Source: Fuerstiella marisgermanici (GTDB lineage Bacteria > Planctomycetota > Planctomycetia > Planctomycetales > Planctomycetaceae). From it: DNA of 64,000 nucleotides. Positions 36,665 through 45,817 of the stretch are shown piece by piece. The position numbers and the translations under genes are program-made. Below the pieces are notes generated by a model. The model made no database searches. It saw only the letters and a program-made list of their open reading frames with translations, and was not told where the DNA came from. Numbering within the stretch: position 1 is the stretch's first letter; the number at the start of each line of letters is the position of its first letter. The DNA lies in NCBI RefSeq assembly GCF_001983935.1, contig NZ_CP017641.1:7676001-7740000 (forward strand), written 5' to 3'.

Positions 36665-37924
36665 TCAGGCAACCGCGAAGCGGCGGACTACGTCTTCGTC
36701 GATTTCAATTCCCAGGCCGGGTTTGTCCGGTATTGTGATGAAGCCGTTGCGTACTGTCAGTGGAATTTTCGCGAGACCATTGCGCCAGGGGTTTTCAGTC
36801 TGGTCAAGCTCCAACAGCGGCGTGTCTGTTGGAGGGCCCCAGTGAGGGTCGGGTAGCAGTGAAAGCAAGTGTGCCGAGGCTGCGATCGCGATGTCCCCGC
36901 CCCAGCAATGCGGCATACAGCGAACGCCGGCCAGCGCTGCCAGTTCGGCGATGAAAAGCGCTTCTCCAATTCCGCCGCACAGGCTGACGTCCGGTTGAAT
37001 GATGTCGAAGCAGCCACGATTGATAAGAGTTCGCCCGGCCGCCCGAGAATCAAGTCCTTCACCACCAGCCAGAGGCAGAGGCATCTTTCGGCGCAGTTCT
37101 TCATAGCCGGTATAGTTCGGGGTGACCTGCGGAAGTGGTTCTTCGAAGTAATCGAAATTCAGTTCATTAAGAGCGTCCGCCATGCGCAATGCTGTTCCCT
37201 GCGTGTACCCTCCGTTGCCGTCGACCATCAATTTAACGTCCGGTCCGACCGTGTCCCGAACACGCTGAGCGACACGTGCTTCGCGAGCGACGGAATATCG
37301 TCCCAGTCGCATCTTGATGGCGCGGTGCCCGAGCGCCACCATCTCGGCAGCGACTTTCGGATATTCTTCTTCGATCTCAGGCTGGTTCACATAGCTGAGT
37401 GCCGAAACATAGACCGGCACCTGGTCTCGGAATCGGCCACCAAACAGTTCGGCTACGGGCAGGTTCAAGGCCTTGCCTCGCAGGTCATTCAAAGCGATTT
37501 CCACGCCGCCGACCGCCAGTCCGTTTCCAAAGTTGGCGCCCCAAAGCTTTCGCCACAGGCGGCGATAGTCCAGCGGGTTTTCGCCAATCAGTCGCGGTGT
37601 CAAATGATTGTCGATGGTTCCGCGCGTGCCGGAGATGGGACTCTTCTCGCCCCAGCCAACCAACCCCTGATCCGTCTCAATTCGAATCAACAACGCTTCG
37701 CGTGTTGTCGGCAGCGGTACAGAAACAGAGACGCCATTCGGTCGTTCCAGTTTGTGCCGCAGCAGGTAGGTCTTTACAGAAGTGATCTTCAGCGGCGGCG
37801 CGTTCCCCTGGCTCACTGCGTCGCGCTCATCTGCTGAGGCGATATTCGCCATTCCGGAGATCCCACCAGCGGCAATCCCAGCTCCGAGCCGCAGCAGTTG
37901 GCGGCGATTGTTTCTTATCGGCAT
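36665..37924 (-). CDS. Enolase-superfamily (mandelate racemase/muconate lactonizing-like) protein, exported
   Basis: 419 residues. The N-terminus carries an RRQLLRLGAGIAAGGISGMA segment resembling a Tat signal. The lid domain (ITSVKTYLLRHKLERPNG) precedes the barrel. Metal ligands are apparent as Asp in MVDGNGGYT, Glu in YFEEPLPQ and Glu in LAGGEGLD. The KxK base motif reads IKMRLG, so the second Lys is Arg, and the late catalytic region has PHCWGGDIA. An enzyme abstracting a proton alpha to a carboxylate, such as a sugar-acid dehydratase or racemase, is expected. The substrate is not inferable. It is convergent with the desaturase-like gene (81 bp). Confidence 0.85.
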   Translation of the reverse strand: MPIRNNRRQLLRLGAGIAAGGISGMANIASADERDAVSQGNAPPLKITSVKTYLLRHKLERPNGVSVSVPLPTTREALLIRIETDQGLVGWGEKSPISGTRGTIDNHLTPRLIGENPLDYRRLWRKLWGANFGNGLAVGGVEIALNDLRGKALNLPVAELFGGRFRDQVPVYVSALSYVNQPEIEEEYPKVAAEMVALGHRAIKMRLGRYSVAREARVAQRVRDTVGPDVKLMVDGNGGYTQGTALRMADALNELNFDYFEEPLPQVTPNYTGYEELRRKMPLPLAGGEGLDSRAAGRTLINRGCFDIIQPDVSLCGGIGEALFIAELAALAGVRCMPHCWGGDIAIAASAHLLSLLPDPHWGPPTDTPLLELDQTENPWRNGLAKIPLTVRNGFITIPDKPGLGIEIDEDVVRRFAVA

Positions 37925-38415
37925 CAGTCATGACCTCAATGAGGATACGGCAAAGATACCCGAGCATATCGACATCCCCGCCACCACGCCACCGCCACCA
38001 GCCATAGTGATCCCTACGCTGTTCAACGCGGTATCGCGGAAGCCGAACACTCATTCCATCGGCAAGGAGTCCGCGAAGGGGCGATTCCGAAGGGGCCGAT
38101 TCGGGATTGAATTGACTGACGGTCTCTGCAGGCGGCTCGACCTGGCAAGCGACGTGTCGCAAAATTTCACGTTGCCCTTGCCCGCGAATGACGAGCAGGT
38201 TAAGTAAGTGCCTGGATTATATGACCACGGCAGATCGGCGGTTCGGCGTGATGCTTCCAGATAGCTGAATTGGCGCGGCTTGGCGGCTGGAGCAAAATCG
38301 GATAAATGTTGTTTGGGGCCACTGGCAGAACTGAGTGAATCGCGACGTTTGTGCCGCGAGGCTTCAGGCGGCCGACACTGACATTCAAACCAGCAACACT
38401 CTTGAAGGGGCCATG
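37925..38415. other. Divergent intergenic region, 491 bp, nothing recognised
   Basis: Lies between divergent genes and should carry both promoters. Several short open frames overlap here on both strands but none has a ribosome site or family-like sequence. No repeat or RNA fold was recognised. Confidence 0.5.
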
Positions 38416-39456
38416 ATGAATCGTTGTTTCACCGGCTATGTTCGATGGGGCTTGCTGCTACGACTATTGATTGCCGTCGTGGCGACTTCGCTCGTCGGCC
38501 CTGTGCAAGCTGCGGAACTTCGCATCACTTCGACACCAAACGGCGCGTCCATCTTTGTCAACGGCAAGGCAACGAAAGCTGTCACTCCCGCAGCAGTTGA
38601 ATTGGGTGTTGGGGACAAGGTGCGGCTCGGACTGGATGGGCATGAACCGTTCGCACAGGAAATTCAGTCACTCGACGACCGAGTGAATCCCAGGCTGGAT
38701 GAAGTCACTGCTTTTCGGATGTTTCTGGATGTCAAAACGGCGAACAGGAAAAATGCGGGGACAGACGATCTTTCTGTCGTGATATTGCTTAATGGCGATC
38801 CGTCCCAACGCCGCGTTCTCAACAGGCCGCGGTACGATGCGCGTCGTGTTGGGGCGATTGATCACTTTCAATTCGACTTCGATTGTCCAACGCAGCAACT
38901 GAAGGGGATTCAGGGCAGGGTTGAAGGTGGTGCCGACGCATGGAAATGCGAAGGGATGGTCATCCGTATGGAAAAAGGTGACGCATTAACAAGTCGGACT
39001 TACAACAAAGTCATCAATAAATGGATGTCGGCGGATGCGAAAGAGGGTGTTTCATGGATCGACATTCCGCTTGCCGGCGTCCGCTTTCGCCCTTTCAGGA
39101 TTCCCGAAAAGCCTTTCAGGGTGACGGTTTCCGGCAGGCAGACTCAAGCCAATTCCGCGCGGATCGGGCGCGTCAACGTCGGCGATCGGGTTACAATTGC
39201 TCCGGTGTCCGGGACTTGGTCGAGCGGCGGGACGCGTGCGGGCAAATTCTGCGACTGGCGCGGCTATGAGGGCGGTCAGGCCGTGATGGCCCTGCATATC
39301 GCCGTCGGCGACAAACGAACCGCCGTCACTGACAGGGAATTCACATTCCGGGTGGAAGATGCCGGCTTGCTCGCTCTGTATGCCAATGACAAGGATCCTC
39401 GCGGAAACACGGGGTCGCTCGTGGTAATGGTGACGGTCGATCGGGCTTCGCCATAG
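38416..39456 (+). CDS. Secreted protein with PEGA-like, PLAT-like and lectin-like regions (unknown function)
   Basis: 346 residues from ATG 38416; AAGGGG sits 5 bases upstream (the ATG at 38413 is an alternative). A signal peptide ([22 protein letters not shown]) is followed by a PEGA-like strand-turn motif, [18 protein letters not shown]. Next, [21 protein letters not shown] ... [11 protein letters not shown] ... [17 protein letters not shown] is suggestive of a PLAT/LH2 beta-sandwich. The last 100 residues ([17 protein letters not shown] ... [27 protein letters not shown]) echo the galactophilic lectin LecA pattern of a Trp-containing strand and a late NDxxxxNxGxL loop. All are eye-made calls. 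It appears to be a carbohydrate- or lipid-binding exported protein. No enzyme motif. Confidence 0.6.
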   Translation: MNRCFTGYVRWGLLLRLLIAVVATSLVGPVQAAELRITSTPNGASIFVNGKATKAVTPAAVELGVGDKVRLGLDGHEPFAQEIQSLDDRVNPRLDEVTAFRMFLDVKTANRKNAGTDDLSVVILLNGDPSQRRVLNRPRYDARRVGAIDHFQFDFDCPTQQLKGIQGRVEGGADAWKCEGMVIRMEKGDALTSRTYNKVINKWMSADAKEGVSWIDIPLAGVRFRPFRIPEKPFRVTVSGRQTQANSARIGRVNVGDRVTIAPVSGTWSSGGTRAGKFCDWRGYEGGQAVMALHIAVGDKRTAVTDREFTFRVEDAGLLALYANDKDPRGNTGSLVVMVTVDRASP

Positions 39457-39760
39457 CAGCGGGCGGCCCACGGTTGAGTCACGCAACGAGTTTTGGGCAG
39501 GACGAGAACCGGGATGCTCGTTGGTGGCGATGATTCTGCGTGTAGCCGCCAGGCTGGAAAAAGGGGCGAATGTTGATGTCCCGGCCAGGCATTTTCCCTT
39601 CCCATTGCTGGGATGGAACGTCGAGTCCGCTTGCGTCCGGCAACCCGCCTCATATAATCGCCAGCAACGTGCTCAGTCGACTTATTGGGCTGCTTGTTTG
39701 CTGGTAAAAGCTGTGTTGTTGGCTCGCCAACGACGCGGAAAGCATAGAGAAACGATCATC
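39457..39760. other. 304 bp upstream region of the nuo cluster
   Basis: Precedes nuoI. No gene, repeat or clear promoter motif recognised; the nuoI frame remains open upstream to 39521, without a start that suits the family. Confidence 0.45.
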
Positions 39761-40312
39761 ATGTTGACGTGGTTTCGGAATGTCTGGTTGGCGGTTTCTA
39801 CCGTCGCGCACGGCATGGGAGTGACATTAGTCACATTGCTGAAAACCTATCATCGCGATCGCCAGACATTCGCCGACACATATACTTACCCCGAAACACC
39901 GATCAAGGTGAAGCCACGTTACCGAGGCTTCCACCGCTTTGATTTGACGGTCTGCATCGGTTGCGAAAAGTGTGCTCAGGCGTGCCCTGTCGACTGCATC
40001 TACATTGAAAAAGTGAAAAGCCCGGTTGGTAAAGGGTTTCGCATTGATACGTTCGGGATCGATTACACGAAGTGCATGTTCTGCGCGTTGTGTGTTGAGC
40101 CCTGCCCTGTCGATTGCATCTTCATGGGGTCTAACCACGATCTTAGCTGCTACAGTCGCGACGGATGTATTGTGGACTACGCAAAGCTGCCGCTGGAATT
40201 GGCGTGGGGTAAAGCCACGTTGAATCCGACTGCTGTGGCGGAGTCAAAAGTGTTGCATAAGCCGGTTTGGGTGAAGGGCGAAGAAAGTCCTTTTGAGTTT
40301 GCTGAAAGTTAG
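39761..40312 (+). CDS. nuoI: NADH-quinone oxidoreductase subunit I (NuoI)
   Basis: 183 residues from ATG 39761. Two 4Fe-4S motifs are clear: [15 protein letters not shown] and [15 protein letters not shown], spaced as in NuoI, where they bind clusters N6a and N6b in the peripheral arm. A hydrophobic N-terminus ([20 protein letters not shown]) and the linker RYRGFHRFD are also typical. It carries electrons toward N2 and the quinone site. It is first in a set nuoI, DUF2203, nuoA, nuoC, nuoD. Complex I genes are normally nuoA-N; the rest must lie elsewhere. Confidence 0.95.
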   Translation: MLTWFRNVWLAVSTVAHGMGVTLVTLLKTYHRDRQTFADTYTYPETPIKVKPRYRGFHRFDLTVCIGCEKCAQACPVDCIYIEKVKSPVGKGFRIDTFGIDYTKCMFCALCVEPCPVDCIFMGSNHDLSCYSRDGCIVDYAKLPLELAWGKATLNPTAVAESKVLHKPVWVKGEESPFEFAES

Positions 40313-40373
40313 GGTTCCTGACGTCAGTGCCCTGCGTCTCGCTTTTCCGAAAACACGGTAACGGGTGCGACAC

Positions 40374-40805
40374 ATGCGAACGGACGATTCTCTGTTGACG
40401 GTTGACGATGCAAATCAGCGACTGCCTTTAGTGCGAGCGATTGTGCGGGATGCGATTGACTTGAAGCGGGATGTCCTGCAGCGGCAAAGTCGTCTTTTGG
40501 ACTTGCGGGAACGCTATCCGGACGAGGGTGATGACGGATCTCCGTACGCGGAAGAAGTTTTGCAGATGGAGGAGTCGCTGGAGGCGGATGAAATTCGCAT
40601 CGACGGGTATTCACAGGAGTTGCGGCAGATCGGCGCGACTCTTCAGGATGCTGAAACCGGCCTTGTTGAATTTGCGTCGTCACTGGATGGCGACCCTGTG
40701 TGGTTGAGCTGGGTGTACGACGAACCGGACGTCAGTTTCTGGCGTTCTGAACGTGACGAACCCGCAAATCGTCGGCCGCTGGAACCAGCGGAACAAACGA
40801 ACTGA
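40374..40805 (+). CDS. DUF2203 family protein
   Basis: 143 residues from ATG 40374; a GTG nine bases upstream is an alternative. DUF2203 features: LTVDDANQRLPLVRAIVRD at the N-terminus and, at the end, ETGLVEFASSLDGDPVWLSWVYDEPDVSFWRSE, which matches the family's GLVDFPS..G..V.LCW..GE..I.FWH pattern. The middle is a long helical, acidic region that may form a coiled coil. The function of DUF2203 is not known. It sits between nuoI and nuoA, on the same strand with 61 bp and 7 bp gaps, so it is probably co-transcribed with complex I genes. Confidence 0.85.
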   Translation: MRTDDSLLTVDDANQRLPLVRAIVRDAIDLKRDVLQRQSRLLDLRERYPDEGDDGSPYAEEVLQMEESLEADEIRIDGYSQELRQIGATLQDAETGLVEFASSLDGDPVWLSWVYDEPDVSFWRSERDEPANRRPLEPAEQTN

Positions 40806-40812
40806 AAACGAT

Positions 40813-41379
40813 ATGACAAACCTTGTTGGACATCTTCTGCTTTTCGGCACTTCAGTGTGTGTGCTACTGGCGTTGCCGATTTTTATCGGTCGACTGGTGC
40901 GTCCCAAACTGCCGACACCGGAAAAAGACTCGATCTACGAGTGTGGTGAGCCTGCGATTGGTTCCAGCTACATTCAGTTCGACCTTCGGTTTTACGTCGT
41001 CGCGTTGCTGTTTATCGTGTTCGACGTCGAAGTGGCCTTCTTCTTTCCGTGGGCTGCGATTTATGGCAGTGCGACTCAGCTTGCCGATTCGCGACTCACT
41101 GACGAAGCTCGCTTGCAGCTTAGTGCTCGCCTGCAGGACTTGAATCCCGCGACAATGGATGCGGGCAACATTGTCTCAGCTGAGGCCGCTCAGTCGCTGG
41201 CAATCACTGGTTTTCTTGACCTGTTAGTTTTCTTCGCCGTGCTTATGGTTGGCTTCGCTTATGTCTGGAAGCGAGGCGATCTGGACTGGATTCGAGCTGT
41301 CACTCAGAAGTCACGCCAGGCGGCGGACCAAACCGTGGTTCCCGCAAGTCGGACGACCTCCGTGGCCACGCCCGTCTAG
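40813..41379 (+). CDS. nuoA: NADH-quinone oxidoreductase subunit A (NuoA)
   Basis: 188 residues from ATG 40813, longer than the common 120-150. Three membrane helices are visible. The loop YECGEPAIGSSYIQFDLRFYVVALLFIVFDVEVAFFFPW is the strongest NuoA signature, including the YECG Cys loop near the quinone site. Between helices 2 and 3 there is a polar stretch of about 50 residues (TQLADSRLTDEARLQLSARLQDLNPATMD), absent from most NuoA, and the C-terminus adds a polar tail. It starts 7 bp after the DUF2203 stop. Confidence 0.95.
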   Translation: MTNLVGHLLLFGTSVCVLLALPIFIGRLVRPKLPTPEKDSIYECGEPAIGSSYIQFDLRFYVVALLFIVFDVEVAFFFPWAAIYGSATQLADSRLTDEARLQLSARLQDLNPATMDAGNIVSAEAAQSLAITGFLDLLVFFAVLMVGFAYVWKRGDLDWIRAVTQKSRQAADQTVVPASRTTSVATPV

Positions 41380-41389
41380 AGTGTTATTG

Positions 41390-41410
41390 CCGGGACTTAC
41401 CCGGTTTTTT
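41390..41410 (+). terminator. Short intrinsic-terminator-like hairpin between nuoA and nuoC
   Basis: CCGGG (41390-41394) and CCCGG (41400-41404) flank loop ACTTA and are followed by six T (41405-41410), ten bases past the nuoA stop. The stem is short, so partial termination or attenuation inside the nuo cluster is more likely than full stop. Confidence 0.5.
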
Positions 41411-41515
41411 CCGAGTGCTTTCTGCCCTCTACTCTTCGACTCCACCAGCCGCAAAGCGTTGCTCTGGTTGGTAAAGCAACACCCGGGCAAATGCCCTGTG
41501 GTTGACTGAAACACC

Positions 41516-42049
41516 ATGAATATCAACGACATCCATTCCATACTGCTGGAAAAGTTTGGCGAAGCTGCTGTTGGTAGCGCCCCGGTCGAAGCCACCGATC
41601 CGTGGATCGTTGTCAGCCCGGAGAGCATCGTCGAAGTTGGCACGTTTGTGCGTGACGACGAACGTCTTCAGTTTGATCACCTCAATGATTTGTGTGGGTG
41701 TGATTACTTTGAGCCGGATGAGAAGAAGGCAGCAAAGTTCGGGCACGATCCGCACATCGAAGTTGTCTACAACCTGTCGAGTATTGAACTGAAGCACTAC
41801 TTGAAGCTGAAAGTCATTCTGCCACGCTGGAAGGATGACGTCGATGGTCAGCTTCCGGAAGCACCATCGGTGAGCACCGTTTGGAAGATCGCTGACTGGC
41901 ACGAACGCGAGGCCTACGATCTTGTCGGCATTCACTTCACCAATCATCCCAATCTCAGACGTATCCTGTGCCCCGAAGACTGGGTCGGACATGCTCTGCG
42001 AAAAGACTACGACTTCCCTCTGGAATACCACGGCGTTCGAGGCCGATAA
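41516..42049 (+). CDS. nuoC: NADH-quinone oxidoreductase subunit C (NuoC)
   Basis: 177 residues. The C-terminal signature is plain: [38 protein letters not shown], ending HGVRGR. The middle has the beta strand [12 protein letters not shown] and YNLSS. It is a separate NuoC rather than the NuoCD fusion. It pairs with NuoD, which starts 6 bp after its stop. The usual upstream nuoB is absent: the 136 bp between nuoA and nuoC hold no coding sequence. Confidence 0.95.
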   Translation: MNINDIHSILLEKFGEAAVGSAPVEATDPWIVVSPESIVEVGTFVRDDERLQFDHLNDLCGCDYFEPDEKKAAKFGHDPHIEVVYNLSSIELKHYLKLKVILPRWKDDVDGQLPEAPSVSTVWKIADWHEREAYDLVGIHFTNHPNLRRILCPEDWVGHALRKDYDFPLEYHGVRGR

Positions 42050-42054
42050 GTGAT

Positions 42055-43293
42055 ATGAGCCTAACAATCGAAGATCCTCGCGTTGTCGAGTTTGACGTCC
42101 AGACCGACGAAATGTTGGTCAACATGGGGCCGCAGCATCCCAGCACGCACGGCGTTCTGCGGCTGCTGTTGAGAACTGACGGCGAAATCGTGCATGAGTG
42201 CACGCCGCATATCGGTTACCTGCATCGCTGCGCAGAAAAGATTGGTGAGAATCTTTGCGCGCCGCAGTGGATTCCGTACACCGACCGGATGGACTATCTG
42301 GCCGCGATGAACATGAATCTTGGCTTCGCTTTGACGATCGAGAAAATGATCGGCATGGAAGTTAACGAGAAGGCTCGGCATCTGCGAGTATTCATCGCGG
42401 AACTGGGCCGCATCGCCAGCCACCTTGTCGGTATGGGAGCTTATGGACTCGACTTGGGCACGTTTAGTCCGTTCCTGTATGCCTTCCGTGAACGCGAAAT
42501 TATTCTGGACTTCTTCGAAGACATCTGCGGTGCTCGCCTGACCTGCAGCTACGTCACGATGGGCGGAGCGACCCATGATTTACCGGAATCCATCGATGTT
42601 CCGGATGGTCTTGCGGCATTGCTGAAGATTCCGAAGGGCGGACACAAGCCGTTTTTCGAAGTCATCGAAATGTTCCTGTCATGGCTGGAAAAACGCGTTG
42701 CCGAGTACCACGCGTTACTGACCAACAACGCGATCTTCATCAAGCGGACAGCAGGAATTGGAATTCTGACGCGGGAAATGGCGATCAGTCATGGTTGCAC
42801 CGGACCAGTCTTGCGAGGCAGTGGTGTCGACTACGACCTGCGTCGCGATGGCGAACCGATCTACACACGAATGTACGCCGACTACGACTTCAAAGTGCAT
42901 TCCGCGCCGTTTAAAGACGCTCCGCGTGACGTTGTTTTGGGTGACTGCTGGTCTCGCTTTTATGTTCGCATGGTCGAACTGGTTGAAGCTATCGGGATCG
43001 TTCGCCAGTCCATTCCAAAGTATCAGGCAGCCGAAGGCAGCCATAAAGACACGTTCAAGTTCAATACGAAACTGCCGAAGGACGAAGTGTATCTGGAAAC
43101 CGAGTGTCCTCGCGGCCAGATGGGTTTCTACGTCGTCGGCAACGGCACTGCAGAACCGCTCCGCACTCGAGCCAAAAGCAGTTGCTTCTGCAATCTGTCG
43201 ATTACGGACCACATCTGCGCGGGCGTGCCTTTGGCTGACGTCCCGGCTGTGGTTGGTTCGCTGGACATCGTGATGGGCGAGATCGACCGGTAA
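42055..43293 (+). CDS. nuoD: NADH-quinone oxidoreductase subunit D (NuoD)
   Basis: 412 residues from ATG 42055. Family motifs: NMGPQHPSTHGVLRLLL near the quinone-binding pocket, HIGYLHRCAEKIGEN, PYTDRMDYLAAMNMN, and the final CFCNLSITDHICAGVPLADVPAVVGSLDIVMGEIDR. NuoD lines the quinone chamber together with NuoB. Because NuoB, which carries cluster N2, is not in this locus, it must be encoded elsewhere for complex I to work. The gene follows nuoC by 5 bases and ends the nuo group in this window. Confidence 0.97.
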   Translation: MSLTIEDPRVVEFDVQTDEMLVNMGPQHPSTHGVLRLLLRTDGEIVHECTPHIGYLHRCAEKIGENLCAPQWIPYTDRMDYLAAMNMNLGFALTIEKMIGMEVNEKARHLRVFIAELGRIASHLVGMGAYGLDLGTFSPFLYAFREREIILDFFEDICGARLTCSYVTMGGATHDLPESIDVPDGLAALLKIPKGGHKPFFEVIEMFLSWLEKRVAEYHALLTNNAIFIKRTAGIGILTREMAISHGCTGPVLRGSGVDYDLRRDGEPIYTRMYADYDFKVHSAPFKDAPRDVVLGDCWSRFYVRMVELVEAIGIVRQSIPKYQAAEGSHKDTFKFNTKLPKDEVYLETECPRGQMGFYVVGNGTAEPLRTRAKSSCFCNLSITDHICAGVPLADVPAVVGSLDIVMGEIDR

Positions 43294-43949
43294 CAACGCA
43301 GGTCGTCAATCGCGGACCTGCACAACGGTCTCTTCCAGTTTGGGCCGGGGCCAGAACCGTGGAAGCCTGAATTGGGTCAGCCAACAGGTTTGGTGGTTGG
43401 CTGGGCACCGGCTGTCGACTTCGAGACGCCATATCGCGAGAGAGTCCCATCGCGCCGGAGTTGCTTGCTCCGCTGAATAAGTGCGCGTTACGGCCCCTGA
43501 CGAAGCCTCCGCTGTCAGCGTGGGCTCGCTTTCGGTCTCCTTCCCGTGCTGCGCAGACACGAGAGAGCTGATCGTCTGGAAGGCGGCTTTGCTATGCGCT
43601 CTATGCCCGCTTCTCCATACAGCCGCGACGCATCCAATATGCAGGCTGCGTGAGCCCGGCACATTGATGCCTGTAAATGTTGCATAGTTGCGATTTGATG
43701 AGGCATTGTTCGGTGTGTGGATCTGCGGGTCGCATCGGATTTACGATCAAATCGCTGACTGTGCGCGCGGTTGAGTCGTAAATTTACAATGTTGCTTAAT
43801 GTGGCCGTTTTTTCGCTCGCGCCATGGCATGCCGATTGCGAATGGCTTAGGGCATTGGAACCGTGTGCTCGTTGCGAGTGCACACCGCCCTCGTCTCATC
43901 GGGATTGCTCCAGCATGTTGGTGAGCAGTTCGACTCAAGAGCCACCGCC
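43294..43949. other. 656 bp non-coding region before the nitrate cluster, with an inverted repeat
   Basis: No convincing gene. Near its start GCAGGTC (43298-43304) and GACCTGC (43315-43321) form a weak hairpin after nuoD. Later, ATTTACGA (43739-43746) and TCGTAAAT (43776-43783) are perfect 8 bp arms 29 bases apart, and the second overlaps the palindrome GTAAATTTAC (43778-43787). These lie about 170-210 bp before the transporter start and are candidate regulator sites. No nitrogen-regulator consensus was recognised with confidence. Confidence 0.45.
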
Positions 43950-44506
43950 ATGGAAATTCAAAACAAAGCCACCCGGATTCGTCTGTTTAACATTGGAACG
44001 CCGCAGATGCGGGCTTTCCACATGTCGTGGTTTGCTTTCTTTTTATGCTTCTTCGCCTGGTTCGGCATTGCACCACTGATGAAAGTGGTGCGTGATGAGA
44101 TGTCGCTGACGAAAGAACAGATCGGCTGGTGCATTATCGGATCGGTCAGCGTCACCGTGCTGGCTCGACTTTTCATCGGCTGGTTATGTGACCGCATCGG
44201 CCCGCGACTGGCTTACACGTGGCTGCTGTTGCTCGGATCGGTGCCGGTGATGTGTATCGGATTCGCGAACGACTACACCACGTTTCTGTGTTTTCGAATC
44301 GCCATCGGAGCGATCGGGGCTTCTTTTGTGATCACTCAGTATCACACGTCGATCATGTTTGCTCCCAACTGCGTGGGAACCGCCAATGCGACGTCTGCCG
44401 GGTGGGGGAACCTGGGTGGTGGAGTGACTCAACTGGTGATGCCATTGTTCTTTGCGACCTTCGTGGGCACTCTTGGTTTCAGTAACGCGATCGGCTGGCG
44501 CGCGGC

Positions 44507-44514
44507 CATGTTTG
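44507..44514. repeat. Left target-site duplication of the ISL3 element
   Basis: CATGTTTG, identical to 45810-45817 on the far side of the element. Eight bases is the usual ISL3 duplication. Confidence 0.93.
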
Positions 44515-45809
44515 GGTCCATCCGGGATTATTGTGGGTAGAGGTCGAGTCCTCCGCAGTAGAAGAGGATGGCGGTTTTGAAGTTGTCGCGGTTTCGGTAT
44601 CCGCCGACTCTTCGTTTGATGGCCATGATTTTGCTGTTCATTCCTTCGGCGACGGCGTTTGTGATTCCGTGAGTGCAGTAGCTCACCACATTGGCTAAGC
44701 GTTCTTTGATCGTGCGAGCGACTTTCTTCATTGGCTCCAGCTTTGTGTGGATGACTCGCTTGTACCAGTCATTGAAGAACGTCGTGGCCTCTGCCGGAGT
44801 GTCATGAACCCAGAGGTCTCGCAGCATCTCCTTGTAGGCCCACGCTTTGCCCGTGAGTAACTCTGCCTTCCATGCGGCATCAAAGCGTTCCTGCTGTTTT
44901 TCGCTGAGATTCTCCTGGCCTGAAAGCCACAGATACCGAGTTCCCGTCAATCGATCATCGCCTTCGGCGCGAAGCTTCTTCTGCTCCGACCGACGGACCT
45001 TGTCGACGGCTTCGGTTGCCAGCTTCATGATGTGAAAGCGGTCGTGCACAATCTTCTGTTCGGCCAATGCAATGTTGCCTTTGGTGCTCTTGACGTATGC
45101 GGCACTCATGTCCATCGCAACCGCCTCCACAGACTGCTTTTCACTGTCGGAAAGCTGATCGAAACAGGCATCAGCGGCTGCCGTGTCATGACCATCGGAA
45201 ATCGCTTCGACAGTGCTCTTGTCCAAGTCATAGATCAGCGTGACGTAGTTGTGTCGTTTTCGAAAGGCTTTCTCGTCGATGCCGATTCGAGGGAGGTTCT
45301 TCGATTGTTTGCGATCCTTCCCGCGAGCCACCGCCTTCTGCAGAATGTGCCACGATTCATCCCATGAGATCCCCAGAATGCTGCACGCCCCTTTCACGGT
45401 TTGTGTGGCCAGAAGAACGTCGATGGCGAAGCGTTCAAAGAACAATGAGAAGCGGCTGTTCTTTTCCGCCCAGGGAAGCCTGATCTGTTTGACGCCATGA
45501 TCCGGGCACTTCACGCGAGGCGTGCGGGCATGAAGGATGGTCGCAAATTGCATCGTGTCCAGATGCCGCCATTGGCGAGACTTCGTGTGGTCATAGCACG
45601 GCAGCTGCCTGTCGCAATCCGGACAGCAAAAAGTTTCGCCCTCGCCATGTTCGACGAAAACGTCGACCTGTTGAGCTTCCATATCCAGCTGAACGTCCGC
45701 CACAAACCACGGCCCCGTCAGTCCCAAAATCTGTTCGTAAAAGTCTGTTCCCTGCATCCCACGAAAACTAACGAATTAACGCCTCACCCACAAAGAACCC
45801 GGATGGACC
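44515..45809. mobile_element. ISL3-family insertion sequence (1,295 bp)
   Basis: The left end (top strand from 44515) reads GGTCCATCCGGG followed by ATTATTGTGGGT; the right end read inward from 45809 is GGTCCATCCGGG followed by TTCTTTGTGGGT. That is 21 of 24 matching positions. The element is bounded by 8 bp direct repeats and encodes one transposase on the minus strand. Intact ends, exact target duplication and an unbroken transposase indicate a recent, possibly active insertion. Confidence 0.96.
44528..45757 (-). CDS. ISL3-family transposase
   Basis: 409 residues. An N-terminal zinc-binding region (CCPDCDR near residue 45, CPDH near 84) recognises the ends, and a DDE catalytic domain follows: Asp161 in GIDEKAF, Asp216 in AMDMSAAY and Glu371 in NAVAEGMNSKIMAIKRRVGGYRN, which is the family's most conserved C-terminal block. 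HDRFHIMKLATEAVDKVRR is also typical. The start is 52 bp inside the right end and the stop 13 bp from the left end, so the gene fills the element. It runs antisense to the interrupted transporter. Confidence 0.96.
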   Translation of the reverse strand: MQGTDFYEQILGLTGPWFVADVQLDMEAQQVDVFVEHGEGETFCCPDCDRQLPCYDHTKSRQWRHLDTMQFATILHARTPRVKCPDHGVKQIRLPWAEKNSRFSLFFERFAIDVLLATQTVKGACSILGISWDESWHILQKAVARGKDRKQSKNLPRIGIDEKAFRKRHNYVTLIYDLDKSTVEAISDGHDTAAADACFDQLSDSEKQSVEAVAMDMSAAYVKSTKGNIALAEQKIVHDRFHIMKLATEAVDKVRRSEQKKLRAEGDDRLTGTRYLWLSGQENLSEKQQERFDAAWKAELLTGKAWAYKEMLRDLWVHDTPAEATTFFNDWYKRVIHTKLEPMKKVARTIKERLANVVSYCTHGITNAVAEGMNSKIMAIKRRVGGYRNRDNFKTAILFYCGGLDLYPQ

Positions 45810-45817
45810 CATGTTTG
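45810..45817. repeat. Right target-site duplication of the ISL3 element
   Basis: CATGTTTG, exact copy of 44507-44514. Confidence 0.93.

Noticed and set aside
37782-38207. 141-residue plus-strand frame in the divergent region
   Set aside because: Overlaps the start of the enolase-like gene and has no conserved sequence.
43306-43662. 118-residue minus-strand open frame after nuoD
   Set aside because: No ribosome site or family pattern; composition looks random.
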